The position numbers and the translations under genes are program-made. A stretch of DNA of 33,417 bases from an uncultured Clostridia bacterium (GTDB lineage Bacteria > Bacillota > Clostridia > TANB77 > CAG-465), in NCBI GenBank assembly GCA_947631415.1, contig CANRLG010000012.1:1-33417 (forward strand). The letters are read 5' to 3'. How positions within the stretch are numbered: the first letter of the stretch is position 1; the number at the start of each line of letters is the position of its first letter. Below the pieces are notes generated by a model. That model saw only the letters and a list, made by a program, of their open reading frames with translations. It did no database searches and was not told where the DNA came from. Below are positions 15,081 through 25,048 of this stretch, one piece after another.

Positions 15081-15137
15081 CCTATCTCCCTCCTCTATTA
15101 CATTATAACACATTTTTTTTATTATCATAGTATTTTA

Positions 15138-16709
15138 TTATATATTATTACCTTCTGGTAACGACCTTTTTCTTTTTATTAATATATAATCGTAAAATTT
15201 ATCTATACCATAAAATTGAGCTAAAAGCATTATAGGTATAAAGTTTACAATATATCTAGAACGAGCCTCCCAAATAATTAAAAAGATTAATAAACCAAAT
15301 ATAGACATATTAGCTATAATATTAATTTTTTCTTTTAAATCATTTTCAAAATTCTTTTTGACTTTGTAATTTAATATAGATGATATAACCATAAATATTA
15401 ATATACCTAAATGTTGAATTTCTGCATAATACATATATATGTATGAATATTTTCCCTTGGCAAGTATAAATTCATGTTGAATTCCTTTTCTAACAGGATA
15501 TTTTCTTAATTTTTCAGGTGCATAGTATGTACCATCTCCCCATGTAAATACCATCTTAGAAATTTCAAATCTTACTAAATCGTGATTTCTAATTAAATTA
15601 GATAACCTTTCTTTAATAATTTTTACATTTTCTGCTTTTCTTACATCCTTTCCACCAGAAATTGAGTCTGTAAATCCATTATCTTCACCACTATATCCGC
15701 CAATCATAACTTCATTTTTATAATTTATTCCCATCATAATCCAGTGAGTATACGGAAATTCTAACTTATATTCAATATTTTTATCTCTAATATTTGATAA
15801 ATATTTGTTTTTTACCAAAATAAATAGTATCAATGATATTATAACAATAGTACCAATTTTAAAAATTTCTTTATATCTTACATACAATATTTCTACTAAA
15901 ATCATGGCAATAAAGATTATACTAACTGTTATTTTTATTTGCATTCCAATAAATAGTACAGTTCCTGCTAGTAATGCCAATAGTATATTTGTTTTTGAAA
16001 ATAATTTATCTTTATTAGCTTTTTTGTTAATCAATATAAATAAATATAACAATAATATTGGATATACCATAGTTAATGTATCAGTATAAAATATAGGTGC
16101 ATACGTATATATAGGTGTCATTAAACACATTAAAATTAATGCAAATATTGCTTTATTATATCCAAATATTTCTTTGACAGACTTATATAGAAAAAATATT
16201 GAAATATCAATAAAAAATATATTTAAAATAATTCCAATAATTGTATATGCTTCAATATGTATAAATCTAAATATATCAAATATAATTGTTAATAATACTG
16301 TTATTGCTATATTATTTGGATATTGATACAAATACCAGTCTTCTATTTTTGAAGATATATTCATATCAAAATTTGTAGCTAAATTATATACATATCCAAA
16401 ATCCCAACTAGGAATTACCATAAAAAAATATGAAAATAACAATTGCAATATGATAGTAATTCCAAATATTATACCTACAACTAATCTTTTATTTTTTATA
16501 TTTGCTTTACAAATTTTTTTATAAATAAAAATAATTCCAATAATATAACAAATAACTAAAGCAATTAAAATAAATGGATTATAATTATATACTTTACTTA
16601 CATTGCTATTAAAAATGGATTTATATATTATTACACAAAATATAAATGCAAAAAACAATTTAAATATTTTTATTAATACGTCATTTATTTCACATAATTT
16701 ATTTTTCAT
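15138..16709 (-). CDS. GT-C-type integral membrane glycosyltransferase (single domain)
   Basis: 523 aa, about 11-12 membrane helices. Motifs shared with the N-terminal half of the next gene: WDFG (102-105), YPNN (130-133), YTDT (208-211), FPYTHWIMMG (~328) and a DGT in the extracytoplasmic C-terminal part (WGDGTYY). An Asp after the first outer helices (D103) fits the GT-C catalytic position. It probably transfers a sugar from an undecaprenyl-phosphate donor, such as that made by the GtrB/GtrA pair downstream, onto the exported glycan. The start is uncertain in one respect: the ATG has no Shine-Dalgarno within 15 nt (the nearest, GAAAGGA, is about 24 nt away), although no other start fits. 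Confidence 0.7.
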   Translation of the reverse strand: MKNKLCEINDVLIKIFKLFFAFIFCVIIYKSIFNSNVSKVYNYNPFILIALVICYIIGIIFIYKKICKANIKNKRLVVGIIFGITIILQLLFSYFFMVIPSWDFGYVYNLATNFDMNISSKIEDWYLYQYPNNIAITVLLTIIFDIFRFIHIEAYTIIGIILNIFFIDISIFFLYKSVKEIFGYNKAIFALILMCLMTPIYTYAPIFYTDTLTMVYPILLLYLFILINKKANKDKLFSKTNILLALLAGTVLFIGMQIKITVSIIFIAMILVEILYVRYKEIFKIGTIVIISLILFILVKNKYLSNIRDKNIEYKLEFPYTHWIMMGINYKNEVMIGGYSGEDNGFTDSISGGKDVRKAENVKIIKERLSNLIRNHDLVRFEISKMVFTWGDGTYYAPEKLRKYPVRKGIQHEFILAKGKYSYIYMYYAEIQHLGILIFMVISSILNYKVKKNFENDLKEKINIIANMSIFGLLIFLIIWEARSRYIVNFIPIMLLAQFYGIDKFYDYILIKRKRSLPEGNNI

Positions 16710-16749
16710 ATCTAATACTACTTTTAATTTCCTTTCAAAAATATATTAA

Positions 16750-19545
16750 TTATTCAATGCTCTTTATATCTTGATTTTTTTGTATATCTCTTAATGTATC
16801 CCAAGTAAATTTTGCAATAGCAATATATTCAACAACTGAAAATACTGCCATATAATCCCAATTAATTATAGTTGGTGCTAAAAAGCAGTAATAGCCGTAT
16901 ACAGCACACGTTATAAGTACAATTGGAAAATAATATGATTTTTTATATAGCATAACGTATATAACCGCAAGAATTTCTGCTAAAAAAGCGTATCTATCAT
17001 GCATTTTTGGTAAAAAGAATACTATAAGTATTGAATACAATAAAGATATTGGAATAATATTACTTTTTACATCAATATTTTTATATATAATATACATAGA
17101 TATTATACCTAACACAAATATGGTAAAAATTACACCAACTCCTGATTGATTTTCAAAAAATCTACCAAAAATATTATAAATATTAGTATAATTTAATGTA
17201 ATTTGCTCATACGAACCTGTTTGCTTAAAATATATAGATAAACAGTCTATCAAACTTCTGCCCTGAATTAGTGCTGGAAGACACATAATTACATTTACAG
17301 TAGGTATTATAAAAAAATGTAAGAAACTTATATTTTTCTTTTGTAAATAAAGTAAAATATAAACTGGTACTATAAATATAAATTGTAGTTTAAAGGCAAA
17401 GGCAATTCCTAAAAATAAAAATGATAGAAATACTTTATCTTTTTTTATTAAATATAAGCTAATTAATATAAATGATACATATATTGTGTCACATTGAGCC
17501 CATAAACTTGAATTCATTAAAACTGTTGGTAAAAACAAAATAATAGCAAATGTTAAACATGCTATAAATTTTGAATTCTCATTTTTTCCAAGAATTTCAT
17601 ATACTAATAATCCTGCAAAAATAGCACATACAAAATCAAAAATAATTGATACCACCTTAATAGAGATTAATGAACTAATTGGCAAGTATGTTAATATTGC
17701 AAGTATTGTTAAATATGGTACATTATAATCACCTATATTATTTTTTAAAGCACGTATTCCTCCCTGTTCTTTTATTTCATCAAACCATTTAGACAAAAAA
17801 TCACCATAATCACCAGATACATATTTCATCATAAGTACTCTTACTACAATAGCAAGTAATATAATTGCAACTAAAAATATTCTTTTCAAATTCTTTTTAT
17901 CTAAAATTTTGCTTTTTACAACGTTTTCTATATCATTTATTTTTGTATATAATTTTTCCACTTTTTTCTCCTTTAATTTCCACTCTTTAATTTTATAAAT
18001 TATATTTGATATGCTATATGTACTTAATACTATAAATATAGGTAAATAGTTCATAAGATATCTAGACCTAGATTCAAAAAGTAATATAAACATTATAATT
18101 CCTATAATAGATAGTTCCATAATATTTATATTTAAATTTTCTTTGTTAAATTTAAGTATTGAACCTATAACTATAGTTAGCAATATAACTCCCCAAATAG
18201 CTTGCATTATATATTTAGTTATATCATAATAATATTCTTTATCTATATATACAAATTTTTGAATAGCTTTTGCAACTGAATTTGAATAATATGGTTCTGA
18301 TGTATAAAAACTTCCCTCACAACCGTAAAAGAAAGTTCCATCAGATATAATATGTGCATATTTTCCAACTAAATATGACAAATATCCTTTAACTCCCATA
18401 TTACTAAGTCTTAATTTTACTTGATTTAAATTATATTCTTTCTTCGCTTCTATTCCGACTTGACTTGCTGTAGCATTTACATCATCATCATTATACTGTC
18501 CATAATATTTTCCTTCATAATCAACAGGTTTCATTCCCATCATTAAAAAATGTGTAAATGGAAAACTATTTTCTTCGTACTCTTGCTTAGAAATATATTT
18601 TCCTAATCTAACATTTTTGTATACTAAGAAAATTCCATAGACTAAAGCTACTACTATAATATAAATAAACATAAATTTAAGAAGTTTACTCATTAAATTT
18701 TTTATTAATTTTTTCTTTTCATTAGAATTTAAAAGACTATTAATAAATTCTACAATTTCCATAATGACAATAGCAATTAGTACTATTATATTAGTAGGTT
18801 TTACCAAAAAGCCAACTATAGTACAAAGTGCCATAAGAATTATATTCTTTTTATTACTATTTTCTTTATAACATAAGTAATAGTAGTATATTGCTATTGG
18901 AAATGCTAAAGATAATGTATCAGAATATACTACTCCTATATATGGGCTAAAAAATAAAAAAGTAAATGTTATAAACGTATTAATACAACTATATTTTTCC
19001 TCAATTATTTTTCTGCATACCTTGCTTATATATATGATTGCAAAGTCTACCATTAAGATATTAAAAATAATTGCAACTATTAAATAGTTATTGTAACTAA
19101 ATATTTTAGCTATTCTAAAAAGAATTTCTAAAATCATCAATAAAAATATATTGTTACTGTATCTTGAAAAATACCACTGAGAAGTGAAACTACCATTAGA
19201 TATGTCTTCAGCAGCTTCAAATACAACTCCACAATCCCATCCAATATTTCTTGATATTAAAACTCCAAACATCAGTTGTAACAATAAAACAATGCTAACA
19301 GCTACAACTTTTAAAATTTTCTTAGTTTTTTCTTTAATTTGAATTTTACTTTTCAGTTTGTAGACTGCTAACATGCATATTATATATATTATTGCATATA
19401 CAACTAATTTTATTCTTTTGTAGCTATGCAAGATATTATAGTTTAAAAAAAATATATTAAAAAAAGCAAAACCTAATAAAGCTAATATTAAAATTTTTAT
19501 AGATATATTTACAAACTTCTTTAAATACAACTTATTATTCTGCAT
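16750..19545 (-). CDS. Double GT-C membrane protein (paralogous domain plus COG5542-like domain)
   Basis: 931 aa, unusually long. Residues 1-~520 are a paralogue of the 523-aa neighbour: WDCG (103-106), YSNN (129-132), YSDT (207-210), FPFTHFLMMG, SDGTFF (401-406), ESRSRYL..YLP (491-502). A charged linker (~515-550) leads to a second polytopic domain (~553-931) with GDYGDFLSKW (578-587) in its first outer loop and SLWAQCDTIYVSF (680-692), resembling the Gpi18/COG5542 mannosyltransferase-like group. Both halves look complete, so one chain may add two residues outside the membrane. AGGAG RBS. No frameshift or stop separates the halves. Which sugars are used is unknown. Confidence 0.75.
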   Translation of the reverse strand: MQNNKLYLKKFVNISIKILILALLGFAFFNIFFLNYNILHSYKRIKLVVYAIIYIICMLAVYKLKSKIQIKEKTKKILKVVAVSIVLLLQLMFGVLISRNIGWDCGVVFEAAEDISNGSFTSQWYFSRYSNNIFLLMILEILFRIAKIFSYNNYLIVAIIFNILMVDFAIIYISKVCRKIIEEKYSCINTFITFTFLFFSPYIGVVYSDTLSLAFPIAIYYYYLCYKENSNKKNIILMALCTIVGFLVKPTNIIVLIAIVIMEIVEFINSLLNSNEKKKLIKNLMSKLLKFMFIYIIVVALVYGIFLVYKNVRLGKYISKQEYEENSFPFTHFLMMGMKPVDYEGKYYGQYNDDDVNATASQVGIEAKKEYNLNQVKLRLSNMGVKGYLSYLVGKYAHIISDGTFFYGCEGSFYTSEPYYSNSVAKAIQKFVYIDKEYYYDITKYIMQAIWGVILLTIVIGSILKFNKENLNINIMELSIIGIIMFILLFESRSRYLMNYLPIFIVLSTYSISNIIYKIKEWKLKEKKVEKLYTKINDIENVVKSKILDKKNLKRIFLVAIILLAIVVRVLMMKYVSGDYGDFLSKWFDEIKEQGGIRALKNNIGDYNVPYLTILAILTYLPISSLISIKVVSIIFDFVCAIFAGLLVYEILGKNENSKFIACLTFAIILFLPTVLMNSSLWAQCDTIYVSFILISLYLIKKDKVFLSFLFLGIAFAFKLQFIFIVPVYILLYLQKKNISFLHFFIIPTVNVIMCLPALIQGRSLIDCLSIYFKQTGSYEQITLNYTNIYNIFGRFFENQSGVGVIFTIFVLGIISMYIIYKNIDVKSNIIPISLLYSILIVFFLPKMHDRYAFLAEILAVIYVMLYKKSYYFPIVLITCAVYGYYCFLAPTIINWDYMAVFSVVEYIAIAKFTWDTLRDIQKNQDIKSIE

Positions 19546-19560
19546 ATTTTACTCCTAATA

Positions 19561-21510
19561 TTATTTATCTCCTACATTCCATACTCTTTTTAAGAAAGCA
19601 ATTCTTTCTTCTCTCTTTTTCTCTTGAAATTCATTTGTTCCATATTTCTCTGTAATGTATTTATATATTTCTTTTATTTCTTCTAGATGCTTTTCTTTTT
19701 TCATTTGAGAAGTAATTTGACTTTCATGAACTCTATAATAATTTAAAGGTTTATTAACAAATGCAATTTTTCCTCTACTCATTATTTCAAGGTAAAATAC
19801 CCAATCACCAGATTGTCTATATTTTTTAATTTCGTTAAATATATTACTGTAATCATCTTTTTTTATAATACAAGATGAAACATTTGCAATAGTATTATTT
19901 AAAAATGTATATTTTTCTATCTCAGTTAATCCATCATCTACAAAATCTGAATCCCAATGACCAGTTTTCATAACATCAATTTCTGGTTTTATTGTTTTTA
20001 AAAATATATTTCCTTTATAATCAGTAAAAGCTGTATCAACATAAGCAATTTTAATATCTCTGTCTTCTTCTACTTTATTTAACAAAGTTCTTATCATATT
20101 TTTATTACAATAATCATCTGCTTCTGCAATCCACACATATTCACCTTTAGCTTCTTCAATACCTTTTGCCCATTGAGGAAATGCTCCACCAGAATTTTGA
20201 GTATTATATATTTTTCTAATATTAATTATGTCCTTTGTTTTTTCATATATTTCATCTATTAACTTTCTACTATCATCTTTTGAACAATCATCTAAAATAA
20301 TCACTTCATAAATCTTTGTAGTTTGATTTAAGATACTGTATATTCTTCTAATTAAAAAATCTTTGTAATTATAGTTTGGAATTACTGCTGATATTTTAAT
20401 TTTTTCTTCTTTTAATTTACTTTGTTTTTTTGCAAGTTTTACTAGTTCTTCAACTGTGTACTTTCCTTTTTCTTTATTTTTTCCTATCAACTTTTTAAAA
20501 TCTGTTTTAAAATTTTTTCTAAGTCTTATTAATCTATTAATAGTATTTGCATTTCCAAATGCTAAGAATTTTGAAACTAGATAGTAATACCATCTAATAT
20601 TTTTTCTATGCATACGTATAAATGCATTAAAATTAGATATTTTCCATACTTTAAAATTATATTGTTGAATTTTTTCAATATATTTTTCTATTAAATATAG
20701 TCTTTTTTCCTCATCTTCAATTTCTATTATAATATATATATATATTTCTAAAATTTGATGTAATATTATAACATCTCTATACTTTTTATAATCTTTTTCA
20801 TCTTTAATTCTATCAAGACATAAACTTACAGTTTCAAAAGTATCAAATCTTTTTTCTGAAAATTCTGAATTTTGTATAGAGCCTTTTCTTTGAACATAAT
20901 TATATACAGCATCTTCTGTATATGTTACTTTATTACTATGAACTACACAAGGTAATACAGAAGCTATATCTTCATTAATTTTTCCTTCATAAAAAGGATA
21001 CTTTTCAAGTAAATCTTTTCTAATTATTTTATTACAAGCAGATGCTGCTAAACCATTATCCACTATATTTAGCTTGTTTATTTTTTCATTACAAGCTTTT
21101 GTAACAGGTGCTATCTCTTTTCCATCTTCATCAACTAATTGAATATCATTAACTATTAAATCTGCATTATCTTCTACCATTTTTCTTACTAAGCATTCAT
21201 AATAATCTTTTGCTACGTAATCATCTGAGTCAATAAATCCAATATAATTTCCTGTTGCCTCTTTAACTCCTTTATTTCTTGTATAAGCCAGTCCTCCATT
21301 TTTTTCGTTTTGAAGTAAGACAAATTTTTCATTATATTCTTTATGTAAATTTTTTAGTATTTCGTAAGTATTATCTGTTGATTTATCATCTATAACTATT
21401 ACTTCAAGATTTTCATAGCTTTGGTTCATAATAGAATCTATACACTTCTTTACAAAATTTTCAACGTTATAACATGGTATTATTACAGATATCTTTTCAC
21501 CAATTGTCAT
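19561..21510 (-). CDS. Two-domain GT2 glycosyltransferase
   Basis: 649 aa, two GT-A domains in tandem. Domain 1 (~5-260): VIIPCYNVENF, DDKSTD (41-46), NGGLAYTRNKG and DSDD (94-97). A helical linker (~260-365) follows. Domain 2 (~370-615): VIPNYNYKDF, DDCSKDD (407-413), NSGGAFPQWAKG and EADD (463-466), then SGDWVFYLEI and YRVHESQIT near the end. Each half has the features of an active inverting enzyme, so it probably adds two residues or an alternating disaccharide at the inner membrane face. Start 2 bp after the preceding gene, whose last Arg codons AGG AGG form the RBS. Acceptor and sugars unknown; rhamnose is likely given the rml genes. Confidence 0.82.
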   Translation of the reverse strand: MTIGEKISVIIPCYNVENFVKKCIDSIMNQSYENLEVIVIDDKSTDNTYEILKNLHKEYNEKFVLLQNEKNGGLAYTRNKGVKEATGNYIGFIDSDDYVAKDYYECLVRKMVEDNADLIVNDIQLVDEDGKEIAPVTKACNEKINKLNIVDNGLAASACNKIIRKDLLEKYPFYEGKINEDIASVLPCVVHSNKVTYTEDAVYNYVQRKGSIQNSEFSEKRFDTFETVSLCLDRIKDEKDYKKYRDVIILHQILEIYIYIIIEIEDEEKRLYLIEKYIEKIQQYNFKVWKISNFNAFIRMHRKNIRWYYYLVSKFLAFGNANTINRLIRLRKNFKTDFKKLIGKNKEKGKYTVEELVKLAKKQSKLKEEKIKISAVIPNYNYKDFLIRRIYSILNQTTKIYEVIILDDCSKDDSRKLIDEIYEKTKDIINIRKIYNTQNSGGAFPQWAKGIEEAKGEYVWIAEADDYCNKNMIRTLLNKVEEDRDIKIAYVDTAFTDYKGNIFLKTIKPEIDVMKTGHWDSDFVDDGLTEIEKYTFLNNTIANVSSCIIKKDDYSNIFNEIKKYRQSGDWVFYLEIMSRGKIAFVNKPLNYYRVHESQITSQMKKEKHLEEIKEIYKYITEKYGTNEFQEKKREERIAFLKRVWNVGDK

Positions 21511-21512
21511 TT

Positions 21513-23315
21513 TTACCTCCTCAATATTTTATTTGTATTTATATAAAAATTACTATTATCTAATCTTAAATTAATATTATAATATGGGTCTCCATTTTCT
21601 AAAATATTTTTCCATTTAAATTTAAATAAATCCATTTCAGATTCAAATCTCTTTATCTTTTCTTTTGTATCTTCCATCCCTCTTGTTTTTGACTCATAAT
21701 GAGTTAATTTAGCAAATGGATTTAATACTACAAGATATCCTTTTTCTCTAACCTTTAGACAAAAATCTATATCATTAAATGCAACTTTAAATTCTTCTGT
21801 AAGTCCTCCTACTTCTTCGTATAAATTCCTTTTTACCATTAAGCAAGCTGCAGTAACTGCAGAGAAATTATTTATTACTGTTGCCCTAGAAAAATATCCT
21901 GGTTCATTTTCTCTTAAATTTGTATTTACATGTCCTGCTACTCCTCCAATACCTACTACAACACCAACATGTTGCGTAGTATTATCTGGATATAAAAGTT
22001 TAGCACCGACTATTCCTACATCTTCTCTTTGACAAATTCCAAGCATATTTTCTATCCAATCATTAGCAATTACTTTTGTATCATTATTTAATAACAGTAT
22101 ATAATCTCCTTTTGCAAATTTTTCACCATAATTATTAATTTTTGAATAATTAAATTCATCAATCTTCATTTCTTTTACGAATATGTTAGAATATTCTTTC
22201 TGTAATTTTTCATAATATTTAAAAGTTTCTTCTTTTGTACTATTATTTTCTACAATTATTATTTCATAATTATTGTATGTGGATTTAAGAATAGAATCTA
22301 TACAATTTTTTAAGTCTGATTTTGCATCTTTATTAGGAATTATAATACTTACTTTTGGATTTCCAATTATTTCATAGTTTATTCTATATCTACCTGGTTC
22401 ATCTTCTAGCATAGATACTGTTCCAGAAATTCCATTTTCCTTTAAGTTATATTCTATAGCTTTTTTACCAGCCTCAAATACATAAGTTTTTGATTCTGAT
22501 GAACCTGCTGTAGAATTAGAATGAGACCTCCAATGATATAATACTTTTGAAATATGAACAATATTTTCAGCTTTATTTGTTGCTCTTAGTACAAAGTCAT
22601 AATCTTGAGCTCCATCATATTCCTTTCTAAGCATTCCAACTTTATTAAGTAATTCTCTTTTTACAGTAACTAAATGACAAATATAGTTATAACTTCTTAA
22701 TAAATCGATAGAGAAATCTGGTTTAAAATGTGGATTCTTTCTAACATTTCCATCTAATATATCTTCATCTGAATATATAAAATCTGTCTTTTTGTTTTCA
22801 TTTAAAGCTTTTATAATTTCATAAAGTGCATTAGGAGCTAATAAATCATCATGGTCACAAAAAACTATATATTCTCCTGTTGACATTTTTATAGCTTCAT
22901 TTGTATTTTCTGATATTCCTCCATTTTTTTCTAAAAGCTTATATAATATTCTATCATCATTTATTTCCTCACTTATATATTCAAATGTCTCTTTACTTCC
23001 ATCTGCTAAACATAATTGCCAATTAGTATATGTTTGTTTCAAAATAGAATCAATCAATTCATTAAAAAATTCTTTTGGTGTATTATATAAAGGAATAACA
23101 ATACTAATTAAGGGCGAATATTCAAATCTTTCTTTTTTTTGTTTTTCTAATTCAACCTCATTTGGTTCATTATTTTTTATATAATCATAATAGTTTTGTG
23201 AAACATTATTCATTTGCTTTTTATTTAAATATTTAAAATATAACTTTTTTACAGATTTCTTTACACCATTTTTCTTTAAATAATTGATACCTGCTTTTAT
23301 TTTTCTATTATTCAT
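21513..23315 (-). CDS. Two-domain GT2 glycosyltransferase, rhamnan/O-antigen type
   Basis: 600 aa. A basic N-terminal helix region (1-65) precedes domain 1 (~67-290) with SIVIPLYNTP, the nucleotide-sugar-binding region ending in CDHDD (153-157), YSDED and GAQDYDFVLR. Domain 2 (~318-575) has VSIIIPNKD, VENNST (355-360), LLNNDT (408-413), GAKLLYP, HVGVVVGIGG and FNDIDFCLKVREKGY. Domain order and the 'QHVGVVVG.GG..GH' stretch are typical of the large GT2 proteins of rhamnose-rich cell-wall and O-antigen clusters. Probably a chain-building enzyme in the cytoplasm. Ends in codons AGG AGG TAA, which double as the RBS of the next gene, so the two double-GT2 proteins are translationally coupled. Confidence 0.85.
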   Translation of the reverse strand: MNNRKIKAGINYLKKNGVKKSVKKLYFKYLNKKQMNNVSQNYYDYIKNNEPNEVELEKQKKERFEYSPLISIVIPLYNTPKEFFNELIDSILKQTYTNWQLCLADGSKETFEYISEEINDDRILYKLLEKNGGISENTNEAIKMSTGEYIVFCDHDDLLAPNALYEIIKALNENKKTDFIYSDEDILDGNVRKNPHFKPDFSIDLLRSYNYICHLVTVKRELLNKVGMLRKEYDGAQDYDFVLRATNKAENIVHISKVLYHWRSHSNSTAGSSESKTYVFEAGKKAIEYNLKENGISGTVSMLEDEPGRYRINYEIIGNPKVSIIIPNKDAKSDLKNCIDSILKSTYNNYEIIIVENNSTKEETFKYYEKLQKEYSNIFVKEMKIDEFNYSKINNYGEKFAKGDYILLLNNDTKVIANDWIENMLGICQREDVGIVGAKLLYPDNTTQHVGVVVGIGGVAGHVNTNLRENEPGYFSRATVINNFSAVTAACLMVKRNLYEEVGGLTEEFKVAFNDIDFCLKVREKGYLVVLNPFAKLTHYESKTRGMEDTKEKIKRFESEMDLFKFKWKNILENGDPYYNINLRLDNSNFYINTNKILRR

Positions 23316-23328
23316 ATCTTCTCCTATT

Positions 23329-25026
23329 TTACTTTTTAAAAAGTCCTTTTAAGATATATTTTGGTTTTTTACTATTTTTTATTTCTTTTTCAAGACTATC
23401 TACATGTTCTTGCCATTTAATATTAGTTTTTTCAACATCTTTTAATAATCGTTCAAATTTTCCCTTTTCATTTTCAACTTCTTGCTTAATTCCTTCGATT
23501 GTTGTTAAAGCATTATATGTTTTCTCATAAATTTGAGCTATTTCTTTATTTAAAAGTTTTTCTTGAATTGTAGAGTCTAATTTTTCAAAAACATCTATAA
23601 AATCAGTAATTCCAAATTCATTATATAAATCTTCTTGTTTTATATATTTTGATATTTTAGAATTTTTCTTATATAAAACATTTATTGACCTATATAATAT
23701 AAATTCTACTGGTGCATTTTTTTCATTCCATTCTTGGTCATAAACAATAAACTTCTCAAATTCATTATTTTCATTTATATCAATAAAAACATTTTCAAAT
23801 GTTAAATCGAAAAGACAATCAGTTAAAAAATGCATTTTTTCTTTTAGATTATTGTCTACTATTATACCATATTTTTCGAAAATATTAACATTTTTCATTG
23901 TTTTTTCACAAAACATACACATTGAGCTACTATATATTATTTCATACCATTTTTTTATCAATATTTTAATTAAATCTATATTTTCTTGAGAAACAAGTTC
24001 ACCAATATATTCATTAAAAGTTTTAAGTGTTTGATATTTACTAATTACCTTATTATTTTCTATACTATCAGCTGTATTTATATTGCATTTTTTCAAAATT
24101 TCAATATTTTCTTCAATTTTTTTTATATGGTTTAGTCCTTCTTCAAATATTGCTTCTTTTTGGACATATCCATCATACATTTTGGTAATTAGCTTATTTT
24201 CTTTGTTTCTGAAGTTATTATAACTTGCAAATTTTACCCTTGAAAAATTTTCATCACTATTAGAAACTTCCAATAAGTATGAATTAGAAAAATAGTCTAA
24301 CATTCCATCTTTCACTATTTCTCTTATAGCTTCCATTTCATTAAAAATAATTGTATCATTTGGATTATAATATACTAAATAAGCTAATTTACTATTATTA
24401 TCATTAGGTAAATATTTATCTGAATACACTATACTTGGTAGTTTATGGTCAGGAAACGGATAATAAAAATTATATTTTTCAAATTTTGATTCATTTAATA
24501 TTTTTATTATTTCATTTTTAGAGTAAATTGCAGTGCTCTTTTCTTTTCCAAGAAGAACATCATAACTATTTCCTCCGTTATATGTTGCTCCAGAAAAGTT
24601 TTTAATTGAAAACTTATTTGCTACTGAAAACAATATAATTCCAGAATTATTTAAAATATTGTATGATAGTTCTAAGAACTGTTTTAATGTGGATTTTCCT
24701 ACCTTTATAAAGTCTTTTAGTCTATTCATTGCCTCCATGATGATTATATAATCAAATTTCTTTCCACATTGACTAGAAAAAAGTGTTAAGTCTTGATTAA
24801 CCTTTTCTAGATTTTCTCTATCTTCAATTGTTTCTAGTAATTGTTTATCTACATCTAAAACTGTTACCTTATTATCATTTTTAAATAAACATTCATAAAC
24901 ATCACTACCAATAAAAAGAATATTAGCTTTCTCTTTAAAGTCATACCAATTAATTATATTTTCCCTAATATCACTTTTTTTTATAAAATTATCTAAATTT
25001 AATACATTTTCTTCATTGTTAGGCAT
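23329..25026 (-). CDS. Methyltransferase-like / kinase-like / coiled-coil protein, candidate chain terminator
   Basis: 565 aa from the ATG at 25026, because the ATG five codons earlier is part of the GGGAGGTAAA RBS. Residues ~20-215: Rossmann methyltransferase-like, with NILFIGSD at motif I (glycine loop degenerate), LDVD (57-60), FDYIIIMEAMNRL and SVANKFSIKNFSG, then FYYPFPDHKLP (187-197), a signature I associate with SAM methyltransferases of polysaccharide clusters. Residues ~260-455 look kinase-like: YVQKEA (Lys290), a catalytic-loop-like FDLTFEN with Asp407 and Asn412 in the D(x)4N spacing, and VYDQEW (Asp430). Residues ~495-552 form a coiled coil, then a basic tail. The order matches E. 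coli WbdD. It sits 22 bp after the Wzt-like gene. Confidence 0.6.
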   Translation of the reverse strand: MPNNEENVLNLDNFIKKSDIRENIINWYDFKEKANILFIGSDVYECLFKNDNKVTVLDVDKQLLETIEDRENLEKVNQDLTLFSSQCGKKFDYIIIMEAMNRLKDFIKVGKSTLKQFLELSYNILNNSGIILFSVANKFSIKNFSGATYNGGNSYDVLLGKEKSTAIYSKNEIIKILNESKFEKYNFYYPFPDHKLPSIVYSDKYLPNDNNSKLAYLVYYNPNDTIIFNEMEAIREIVKDGMLDYFSNSYLLEVSNSDENFSRVKFASYNNFRNKENKLITKMYDGYVQKEAIFEEGLNHIKKIEENIEILKKCNINTADSIENNKVISKYQTLKTFNEYIGELVSQENIDLIKILIKKWYEIIYSSSMCMFCEKTMKNVNIFEKYGIIVDNNLKEKMHFLTDCLFDLTFENVFIDINENNEFEKFIVYDQEWNEKNAPVEFILYRSINVLYKKNSKISKYIKQEDLYNEFGITDFIDVFEKLDSTIQEKLLNKEIAQIYEKTYNALTTIEGIKQEVENEKGKFERLLKDVEKTNIKWQEHVDSLEKEIKNSKKPKYILKGLFKK

Positions 25027-25048
25027 AAATTTACCTCCCATTATTCAT

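Noticed and set aside
15102-15110. Extended -10 (TGTTATAAT, minus strand) before the GtrA gene as an internal promoter
   Set aside because: It would start transcription almost inside the RBS, leaving a leader of about 15 nt, and there is no -35; likely chance in AT-rich sequence.
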